6,685 nucleotides of DNA from Euryarchaeota archaeon UBA82 (GTDB lineage: Archaea > Thermoplasmatota > Poseidoniia > Poseidoniales > Poseidoniaceae), in the NCBI GenBank assembly GCA_002496635.1, contig DAKQ01000173.1, forward strand, positions 1-6,685, written 5' to 3'. Below the pieces are notes generated by a model, which was not told where the DNA came from, ran no database searches, and was given only the letters and a program-made list of their open reading frames with translations. Of the stretch, positions 1-6,088 are shown one piece after another (position 1 is the stretch's first letter; every line of letters begins with the position of its first letter). A program made the translations under genes and the position numbers.

Positions 1-1652
1 GCTTGCACATCGATTACAATGAGCGTTGAGGTCGATAAATTGCCCATCAATGAACCTGCATGTAAGCGAACACCAGTTGCACCTGGAAGTGCATCCGAAG
101 GTATCGAAATCCTCAGTGTTGAGGTTTCTTGATCTTGAGCAGAAAGATTCTCGATTTGATCATCAAGCCATCGAACTTCCCAACCTTGTGGGAATCCTGA
201 ATGCTGATTTGTTGGTTGAATTGCACCCGATGTTTCCCACGGATAATCATACTCGGACGAACCGTTGAAGACAACTTCTGCGGCAGTTTGTTGCAATGTT
301 AGGCGCAATGCAGCATCCATTGTGGTATTGTCTGTCAATCCAACTGGTGAATCACCTGTAAGGGCGGAAAAGAGAACGCATGCTGCAAGATAAGAACCTG
401 AGGTCGAAGGATGGCTTCCATCACTTGAGTACAGGCCATAAAACGTCGAAGTAGGCGACTGTGGATTACCACCGGCTGCTACGATTGAGTCATGAATGTG
501 TTTGAACGCTAATCCAACAGGTGCAATGTAAATGTCAGCAGATGTTTGAGAAGAAATATTGTCTCTATAGTCGATGTATCCTTGTTCAAGCCTATCCTGC
601 ATAACAGTGTAATTGGAGAACAATATTGGATTCGCTGCATCACCACTTCTACGACCCCAAGTCATCATCAGCATGGTTGAACCGCCTTCTGTATCGACAC
701 GATCTGCTAAATCGATACTTGCATTTTTACTGGCAATCCAATTTGAATTTGAACGAACAAATCCTGGTATTTGGGATTGGTCTTGAAGAACAACTGTATC
801 CCAAACACCTGATGAAAGCGAAAGATTTTGAGCACTCGAAGAAGTGTTCACATCTGACCAATGATCGGCAAGAGTGTGCCCTCCTGTTGCGTACGTAGAT
901 GTATTGCTCGGACTTCCAGCATTTCTCAGCATCTCTTCAAGCATTGAGTTCAAACTGTTCTGAGAAGTATATGAATTTCCAAAGATAAGAACGTCGCTAA
1001 CGGATGTTGACCATGATGGAACAGTAGTGGTTGTGTTCGACCCTGTGTTGTTGGATGTATAATTCGCCCACCAGCCAGATAAGTCTGGCTCTTCTTGAAC
1101 GCTAAGAAGGAAGGAATCTGTAACCGAGCCAAGGTTTGAAATTGGTAAATCTAAATCAACAGATTGTCCAGGTTGGATAGCGAGCAATCCATTATCACCA
1201 ACGCTATTCGCGTCAATTGATGGATGATAGACAATAGCAACTGACACATAGACATCGATTGAAGAAGACGATACCCCATCTGTTTCGTTTACGAACAGCG
1301 TGAACATTCCGTTATCAGCAGGTGTTGCGGTTTCTGCAAGATGCACGACGATGGTTGTTGATGCATTATATGTCGGTAAAACGTTGGAAACAGTTGTAGA
1401 AGTTGGTGTTGCTGACCAGACATTCGACAAACCGTCCGTTGAAGATTCTACGGAGTAGGTCTCAATAGAGGATCCATTATTTCCGATCACTAACGAGATG
1501 TTGGCCGATTCACCTGGAATAAGAATCATGTGAGGCGTATCTACAGAGAGAACGATAGTTGGATCTGCTTTTGCTGTAATAGCAAGCGGAGAAGCACTTG
1601 CTGCAAGCATCAATAAGACCAAAACTACGGCTCGTGAGTGAGTCTTTGACAT
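1..1652 (-). CDS. Secreted SGNH/GDSL-type hydrolase with beta-sandwich modules (3' end outside window)
   Basis: An uninterrupted minus-strand frame gives 550 residues from the ATG at 1652 to the window edge, with no stop reached, so the C-terminus is missing. Residues 1-29 look like a signal peptide. Residues 30-140 and 141-215 look like immunoglobulin-like or NEW3-like beta modules. Residues 218-440 match the SGNH hydrolase fold: a block I GNSYT with candidate nucleophile Ser227, a TGGHT glycine block (256-260), a VVLQDQS strand (287-293), and a DGSHPS block with Asp411 and His414 as candidate catalytic residues. The stretch after it (YLAACVLFSALTGDSPVG) resembles the DUF4886-like SGNH branch. 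Another beta-rich part follows from about 488. Seventeen N-x-S/T sequons are present. The likely role is an extracellular or cell-surface esterase or deacetylase, perhaps on glycans; the substrate is unknown. It lies 64 bases after metK on the same strand, with no clear Shine-Dalgarno. Confidence 0.85.
   Translation of the reverse strand, partial: MSKTHSRAVVLVLLMLAASASPLAITAKADPTIVLSVDTPHMILIPGESANISLVIGNNGSSIETYSVESSTDGLSNVWSATPTSTTVSNVLPTYNASTTIVVHLAETATPADNGMFTLFVNETDGVSSSSIDVYVSVAIVYHPSIDANSVGDNGLLAIQPGQSVDLDLPISNLGSVTDSFLLSVQEEPDLSGWWANYTSNNTGSNTTTTVPSWSTSVSDVLIFGNSYTSQNSLNSMLEEMLRNAGSPSNTSTYATGGHTLADHWSDVNTSSSAQNLSLSSGVWDTVVLQDQSQIPGFVRSNSNWIASKNASIDLADRVDTEGGSTMLMMTWGRRSGDAANPILFSNYTVMQDRLEQGYIDYRDNISSQTSADIYIAPVGLAFKHIHDSIVAAGGNPQSPTSTFYGLYSSDGSHPSTSGSYLAACVLFSALTGDSPVGLTDNTTMDAALRLTLQQTAAEVVFNGSSEYDYPWETSGAIQPTNQHSGFPQGWEVRWLDDQIENLSAQDQETSTLRISIPSDALPGATGVRLHAGSLMGNLSTSTLIVIDVQ
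333..1001 (-). other. SGNH hydrolase domain within the secreted protein
   Basis: This covers residues 218-440. Candidate catalytic residues are Ser227 in GNSYT, and Asp411 and His414 in DGSHPS. In SGNH enzymes, a glycine in block II and a polar residue (usually Asn) in block III complete the oxyanion hole; here block III reads LQDQS, with Gln/Asp in place of the usual GxND. The family assignment rests on motif order and spacing; the fold was not computed. Confidence 0.75.
1566..1652 (-). other. Sec signal peptide of the SGNH protein
   Basis: Residues 1-29 have a basic start (MSKTHSR), a hydrophobic core (AVVLVLLMLAASA) and an AKA motif before Asp30 that would suit signal peptidase I. No lipobox cysteine is visible, so I infer a soluble or C-terminally anchored exported protein rather than a lipoprotein. 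The C-terminal anchor, if any, is outside the window. Confidence 0.75.
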
Positions 1653-1716
1653 GGGACCACTTCAAGCGAGGCACCTTTAGCACTTGAGCGAATCGGCTAC
1701 TAGGGTCTGAAAATCC

Positions 1717-2961
1717 TCAGAAATGGGTTAGTTTTTCAATTCGTGAAGAATCTAAGCGTTCCCAAGGGAAATGCCCCTCGTCTGTTGCATGACGTCCAAA
1801 GTGGCCACCAGCAGATGTCGCTTTGTAAATTGGGCGAAGGAGATCCAAGTCCTTGGCAATAGCTGCGGGCCTGAAATCAAATGTCTCCTGCACACGACGG
1901 GCAAGTTCTGAATCTGAAACGGTACCTGTTCCAAAGGAATCCACCATTAAACTGACTGGTTTGGCTACACCGATCACATATGCGAGTTGAATCTCAAATC
2001 TTGTGGCTAAACCTGCTGCAACAACATGTTTAGCAGCCCATCGAGCCGCATATGCTGCACTTCGGTCAACTTTTGAAGGATCTTTACCACTGAAAGCACC
2101 TCCACCATGACGCCCCATTCCACCGTATGTATCCACGATGATTTTTCGCCCTGTCAATCCAGCATCAGCGTATGGACCACCTGGGTCTGCGAATCGCCCA
2201 GTTCCGTTTACAATGAGCGTATAGTCCGAGGAGAGAAGTTCTGATGGAATGACATGTTCAACGACGTGTTTCTGAACTTGCTCCCTAACGTATTGAAGTT
2301 CTTTTTCTACTGAACCATCGAATTGGTCTTTCAAAAATTTATCATGTTGAATTGCAACGATGACTGTATCGACTCCAATAATCTCACCTTCGCTGTTGTA
2401 TGCTACAGAAACCTGAGATTTACCATCAGGTCGAGCCCATGGTAGAATCATTTCTTCACGAACTGTGGTGAGTCTTCGAGAAAGACGCTGTGATAATGCT
2501 GCGGAAAGAGGGAAATATCTTCCTTTCAAATCCTCGTATTGTTCAGTTTCTGTGCAAGCAAAACCGAACATAAGTCCTTGATCGCCTGCTCCTTGAGAAT
2601 CAAGTGTTTGTCGATCGACCCCTTGGTTGATGTAAGCAGATTGAGTTGTCACATAGACCAGAACATCACACAAGTCAGGATTTGTAGCGTCCATTCCGAT
2701 AGCATGTGAATCATACCCAATATTGGCTGCTGCTTGACGTGCTATAGCATCATAATTTGGAGCAGGAGCATCGAGAGACACCTCGCCTGCAAGAATAATC
2801 ACGCTTTTGTCTTCCATACCTTTCACACAGGTTTCAACTGCTACTCGAGCATTTGAATCAAGTGCAAGACAAGCATCGACAATAGCATCAGAGATGGCAT
2901 CACACAACTTATCTGGGTGGCCACTGGTCACAGACTCTGAAGTAAAGATGTCTTGTTGCAT
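1717..2961 (-). CDS. metK: S-adenosylmethionine synthetase, bacterial/eukaryal type
   Basis: This cytosolic enzyme makes S-adenosylmethionine from methionine and ATP, releasing phosphate and pyrophosphate, and so supplies nearly all cellular methylation. The 414-residue product is full length and carries the family signatures in order: GHPDK (14-18), GAGDQGLMFG (124-133), the GRKIIVDTYGG stretch (271-281) and the phosphate-binding GGGAFSGKD (286-294), followed by the conserved KVDRSAAYAAR segment and a HFPWE end motif (397-401). Residues expected for ATP, Mg and K binding are in place, so it should be active. It belongs to the bacterial/eukaryal MetK family, whereas most archaea use an unrelated-looking archaeal MAT family. 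The ATG start is set by alignment of FTSESVTSGHPDK with the usual N-terminus; a weak AGGCGGA lies just ahead. It is divergent from aspS, and a TATA-like box lies about 26 bases upstream. Confidence 0.98.
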   Translation of the reverse strand: MQQDIFTSESVTSGHPDKLCDAISDAIVDACLALDSNARVAVETCVKGMEDKSVIILAGEVSLDAPAPNYDAIARQAAANIGYDSHAIGMDATNPDLCDVLVYVTTQSAYINQGVDRQTLDSQGAGDQGLMFGFACTETEQYEDLKGRYFPLSAALSQRLSRRLTTVREEMILPWARPDGKSQVSVAYNSEGEIIGVDTVIVAIQHDKFLKDQFDGSVEKELQYVREQVQKHVVEHVIPSELLSSDYTLIVNGTGRFADPGGPYADAGLTGRKIIVDTYGGMGRHGGGAFSGKDPSKVDRSAAYAARWAAKHVVAAGLATRFEIQLAYVIGVAKPVSLMVDSFGTGTVSDSELARRVQETFDFRPAAIAKDLDLLRPIYKATSAGGHFGRHATDEGHFPWERLDSSRIEKLTHF

Positions 2962-2982
2962 GGCTTTCCGCCTACATTCTCA

Positions 2983-2997
2983 TTATCAAAGGTTTCC
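2983..2997 (-). promoter_or_regulatory. Candidate archaeal BRE/TATA promoter for metK
   Basis: On the minus strand this reads GGAAACC followed by TTTGATAA. It resembles the archaeal pattern of a purine/A-rich BRE element next to an A/T-rich TATA box. The box centre is about 26 bases before the metK ATG, so transcription would begin at or next to the start codon, giving a leaderless mRNA. Only one site is seen, and the match to TTTAWATA is partial. Confidence 0.4.
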
Positions 2998-3026
2998 ATG
3001 ATGAAACGAGCATGGATTTACAGCGA

Positions 3027-3037
3027 TTCTTATTTGT
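3027..3037 (+). promoter_or_regulatory. Candidate TATA-like box for aspS
   Basis: The A/T-rich TTCTTATTTGT is centred about 28 bases before the ATG at 3060, the distance expected for a leaderless archaeal transcript. The BRE part is not convincing. If this is the promoter, the longer reading frame beginning at 3012 could not be translated, because its start would lie upstream of the mRNA 5' end. Confidence 0.27.
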
Positions 3038-3059
3038 ACGGCACCATCTAGGATTTCCC

Positions 3060-4460
3060 ATGGCTGACTGGCATCCCACCGCATATCGGACACACACACT
3101 CTTAGAAATTCAACAAAAAGGTGCAGACCTTGTTGGGCAAGAAGTTACAGTCGCTGGATTTATGGAAGCTAATAGAGGCAAAGGAGCCATCTGTTTTGTC
3201 GATCTGAGAGATGGAACAGGAACGTCACAAGTCTTCTTGAAAGGCGACATCATTGGTGAAGAAAAACTCGATATTGTTCAACGCATGACCCGGGAATCAA
3301 CATTACAATTCACAGGCACCGTAGCCCAAAAGCGCCCGCCAAAGTTGAAGGAAGGCGAAACAGCACCTCCACCTGCCTATGAAATCGTAGCGTCAGACGT
3401 TGTTGTTTTGACTCGTGCAAATGCACCCCTTCCACTCGGCATTACCGATTCAGTGACGATTGGACTGGATACCCGTCTGGACAATCGCTTCCTTGATCTT
3501 CGTCGTGCTCACGTAAATGCGATGTTCACTCTTCGCTCAAAGGTACTGCAATATGGCCGTGAGCACCTCATTACAGAAGGATTCAAAGAAATCAATACCC
3601 CCAAAATAATTGCGTCAGCTTCAGAAGGAGGAACAAACTTGTTCCCAATGATGTATTTTGATACCCCTGCATTCCTTTCACAAAGTCCTCAATTGTATAA
3701 GCAACTTACCATTCTTGGCGGAATGGAACGTGTTTTTGAGATTGGGCCTGCTTTCCGCGCAGAAAATCATGATACATACCGTCATTTGAATGAATTTATC
3801 TCATTCGATATTGAAGCCGCTTGGATGAATGACGATGACGTCATGGGTGTTCAAGAAAGAATGATTCATCACATCTGGAAGACTGTAGCAGAAAAGGATC
3901 AAGAGCATATTGATACAATTAATGCTTACAGAGAGAGCCAAGGAGATGACCCAATCTCAGTTGAAATCCCTACGGTTCCATTCCCTCGTATCGAATATTG
4001 TGATGCGATTAAGATGATTCAAGATGCTGGAGAAGACATTACATGGGGAGACGATATTGATTCATCTCACTGCGATATTATTGCAGCAAAATACCCTGGA
4101 TTCCACTTCCTACCTCGATGGCCCATGGAAATGAAACCATTCTACATCCATCACATTCCTGGTGAAGTAGGAGCTACTGGAGAACAACTCAGTCGTGGAT
4201 TTGACTTGAACTATGGACGAGATGAGATGACAAGCGGTGGGCAAAGAGAGCATAACGTAGAGATTCTTGAAGAAAATCTTCGCTCGAAAGGCCTCAACCC
4301 AGAAGACTTCTCCTTCTATACTGATGGATTCAGATTCGGTGCACCACCACACGCTGGCTGGGGACTTGGAGTTGCACGACTCCTCATGGCATTGACCGGT
4401 TCAAGAAACGTACGTGAAACTGTTTTATTCCCACGAGACAGACATCGAGTAACACCCTGA
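3060..4460 (+). CDS. aspS: Aspartyl-tRNA synthetase, archaeal/eukaryal type
   Basis: This class II synthetase activates aspartate with ATP and loads it onto tRNA-Asp in the cytosol. The 466-residue product has an N-terminal OB-fold anticodon-binding domain (about 27-120), a hinge with LDTRLDNRFLDLRR (136-149), motif 1 around GFKEINTPKI (174-183), motif 2 FRAENHDTYRHLNEF (232-246), the SGGQREH strand (392-398) and motif 3 GLGVARLLMALTG (435-447), ending in the typical LFPRDRHRVTP. It lacks the large bacterial GAD insertion, so it is the short archaeal form. I chose the ATG at 3060 because archaeal AspRS proteins begin just before the YRTH motif, here residues 9-12; an in-frame ATG at 3012 adds 16 unlike residues. 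A proline-rich insert (about 92-106) lengthens the loop that contacts the anticodon. It probably heads a transcript with the next two genes. Confidence 0.97.
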   Translation: MADWHPTAYRTHTLLEIQQKGADLVGQEVTVAGFMEANRGKGAICFVDLRDGTGTSQVFLKGDIIGEEKLDIVQRMTRESTLQFTGTVAQKRPPKLKEGETAPPPAYEIVASDVVVLTRANAPLPLGITDSVTIGLDTRLDNRFLDLRRAHVNAMFTLRSKVLQYGREHLITEGFKEINTPKIIASASEGGTNLFPMMYFDTPAFLSQSPQLYKQLTILGGMERVFEIGPAFRAENHDTYRHLNEFISFDIEAAWMNDDDVMGVQERMIHHIWKTVAEKDQEHIDTINAYRESQGDDPISVEIPTVPFPRIEYCDAIKMIQDAGEDITWGDDIDSSHCDIIAAKYPGFHFLPRWPMEMKPFYIHHIPGEVGATGEQLSRGFDLNYGRDEMTSGGQREHNVEILEENLRSKGLNPEDFSFYTDGFRFGAPPHAGWGLGVARLLMALTGSRNVRETVLFPRDRHRVTP

Positions 4461-4470
4461 GTTGACCAAG

Positions 4471-5217
4471 ATGCCTGTTGATCGAATGCAATGGGGTGCT
4501 GAAGCGCGGCAATTTGCAGATTTGCATATGCCTGATGAACCATCTCCCTTCCAAAACGATCATGGCGTCCCGTGCGTCATGTTAATCCATGGTGGATTCT
4601 GGAAAAAAGAGTATTCACTTGAATTGATGCAACCGATTGCTAATGCGCTCAGCGATGCTGGTGTTGCAGCGTGGAACATTGAATTCAAACGTTGGGAACA
4701 TGGAGATGAAGGTGTATGGATGGACACCATCTCGGATGTCCTACGAGCATGGGGCCAACTCGCTCTTCTCCCAGGAATTGACATTACTCGAAGTATGGTC
4801 ATGGGCCATTCTGCTGGTGGTCATCTCGCTTTATTGATGGCAAGTAAGGCCGAACGAAAACCATGGCTCGCGATTGCTCAAGCCCCAATAACCGATCTTT
4901 TTGGAGCAGATGAATCGAAATTAAGTGATGACGGAGATGCAATCCGCCGCTGGATTGGTTGTGAACCATACAGCAATGAAGATATTTGGCGGAAACTCAA
5001 TCCTGTCGATTTACCTCCTGAATCACCTGTTCTTCTTCTTCACGGTGAGAAGGATGAAGAGGTACCAATCGAACAAAGTGAAACGTATGCTAGAATAATG
5101 GATGCGAAAGGATCTCACGTGCAAAAGGTATGGTTACCGGGCGACCATTACAGCATTATTGATGCTGCAAGTGATGATTGGCTTGTGCAACAAGACGCAA
5201 TTCTTGACTGGTTGTAA
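4471..5217 (+). CDS. Alpha/beta hydrolase, kynurenine formamidase-like
   Basis: The 248-residue product is a complete single-domain alpha/beta hydrolase without a signal peptide, so it should be cytosolic. The HGGFW motif (40-44) forms the oxyanion hole, GHSAGGH (112-118) carries nucleophile Ser114, HGEKDEEVP (191-199) carries acid Asp195, and GDHYS (224-228) carries His226, so the triad is intact. HGG[FY]W together with GHSAGGHLA is typical of arylformamidase and small carboxylesterase relatives, which cleave N-formylkynurenine or simple esters. No other tryptophan-degradation gene is in view, so the substrate stays open. The ATG at 4471 lies 10 bases after the aspS stop. A TTG at 4462 in the same frame would add three residues, but neither start has a ribosome binding site. 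The close spacing implies co-transcription with aspS; a functional link is not implied. Confidence 0.85.
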   Translation: MPVDRMQWGAEARQFADLHMPDEPSPFQNDHGVPCVMLIHGGFWKKEYSLELMQPIANALSDAGVAAWNIEFKRWEHGDEGVWMDTISDVLRAWGQLALLPGIDITRSMVMGHSAGGHLALLMASKAERKPWLAIAQAPITDLFGADESKLSDDGDAIRRWIGCEPYSNEDIWRKLNPVDLPPESPVLLLHGEKDEEVPIEQSETYARIMDAKGSHVQKVWLPGDHYSIIDAASDDWLVQQDAILDWL

Positions 5218-5256
5218 GTCAAGAACCACTAAGACCAACAATACCCTCGGCGAGTC

Positions 5257-6069
5257 ATGAACCTCCTTGGTGCTGACGCAGTACTCGCCTCAAACGCTCT
5301 CTCTGGAAAAACTGCCTTGATTTGTGGAGCAAGTCGAGGAATCGGTGCAGCAACTGCGCGTATTATGGCAGCAGCAGGAGCGAATGTCATTGTATCAGCT
5401 CGTAATCAAGACCAACTCAATCACCTTGTTGAAGAACTGAAGATACTCGGTAATGGAAGCCATCAAAGCCTTGTGATGGATCTGGAAGATACAGATGGAA
5501 TCTCGAGTAAAATCAATCAATTACTCGAACAAAATCCAATCCATATCCTCATCAATAATGCAGCCGGACCGCCAGGCGGACCGTTGCTTGACAGCACTGT
5601 TGAAGAATTGACTCAGCCATTTGGTAGACATTTACATGCTGCCCATACACTTGTACAACTTCTCGCTCCATCGATGGAATCTGAAGGATATGGAAGAATT
5701 ATCCAAATCGTATCCACCAGCGTTCGAGAACCAATTCCTAACCTTGGCGTTTCGAATACACTCCGAGGAGCAATGGCCTCATGGGCTAAATCACTTTCAA
5801 GAGAACTTGCACCTTGCATCACAATCAACAATGTATTGCCTGGTTTCACTGATACTGAACGATTGGGAAGTTTAGCGCAGTCCATTCATGAGCGAACTGG
5901 AAAATCACTGGATTCAATCCATGATGGTTGGATGAGTCAAGTTCCAATTGAGAGGCTTATCGATCCACTTGAAACTGCATCTGTTATTGCATTCCTCTCA
6001 AGCCCGGCTGCCGGAGCAATTCGAGGAGTTTCACTTCCAGTTGATGGCGGAAGATTGAGGAGCATCTAA
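5257..6069 (+). CDS. Divergent short-chain dehydrogenase/reductase, ketoacyl-reductase-like
   Basis: The 270-residue protein has a classical SDR Rossmann layout: the cofactor glycine motif GASRGIG (24-30), Ser47-Ala48-Arg49 after the second strand (suggesting NADPH preference), a LINNAAG strand (98-104), a PG motif after strand six (NNVLPGFTDTER, 191-202) and the C-terminal VDGGRLRS. However, the usual catalytic residues are replaced: the Tyr position aligns with Ser166, the Lys with Arg170, and the helix-4 Asn with His125. A serine-rich IVSTS (151-155) remains. This pattern, with an SNTLRGAMASWAKSL helix, fits the BKR-like SDR subgroup known to lack the full tetrad, so it is a family trait and not local decay. 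Substrate and activity are unknown. It follows the hydrolase by 39 bases on the same strand and may share its transcript. Confidence 0.87.
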   Translation: MNLLGADAVLASNALSGKTALICGASRGIGAATARIMAAAGANVIVSARNQDQLNHLVEELKILGNGSHQSLVMDLEDTDGISSKINQLLEQNPIHILINNAAGPPGGPLLDSTVEELTQPFGRHLHAAHTLVQLLAPSMESEGYGRIIQIVSTSVREPIPNLGVSNTLRGAMASWAKSLSRELAPCITINNVLPGFTDTERLGSLAQSIHERTGKSLDSIHDGWMSQVPIERLIDPLETASVIAFLSSPAAGAIRGVSLPVDGGRLRSI

Positions 6070-6071
6070 GT

Positions 6072-6088
6072 GAATGAGAAATTCATTC
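6072..6088. terminator. Small inverted repeat between convergent genes
   Basis: GAATGA and TCATTC pair perfectly around the five-base loop GAAAT, in the 13-base gap between the two converging stop codons and slightly into the end of the permease gene. It could help end transcription from both sides. The stem is only six pairs, A/T-rich, and lacks a long T-tract on either strand, so it may be chance. Confidence 0.25.

Noticed and set aside
26..1132. Short open frames at 26-268 and 626-898 (plus) and 950-1132 (minus, other frame)
   Set aside because: They overlap the 550-codon SGNH reading frame, which has a signal peptide and domain motifs; the short products show no recognisable features.
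3012..3059. Longer AspRS start at the ATG at 3012
   Set aside because: The 16 extra residues do not resemble AspRS N-termini, and the start would lie upstream of the candidate TATA-like box; the ATG at 3060 fits the family start.
4462..4470. TTG start for the alpha/beta hydrolase
   Set aside because: An ATG three codons later is the simpler start, and neither has a ribosome binding site. The TTG remains possible.
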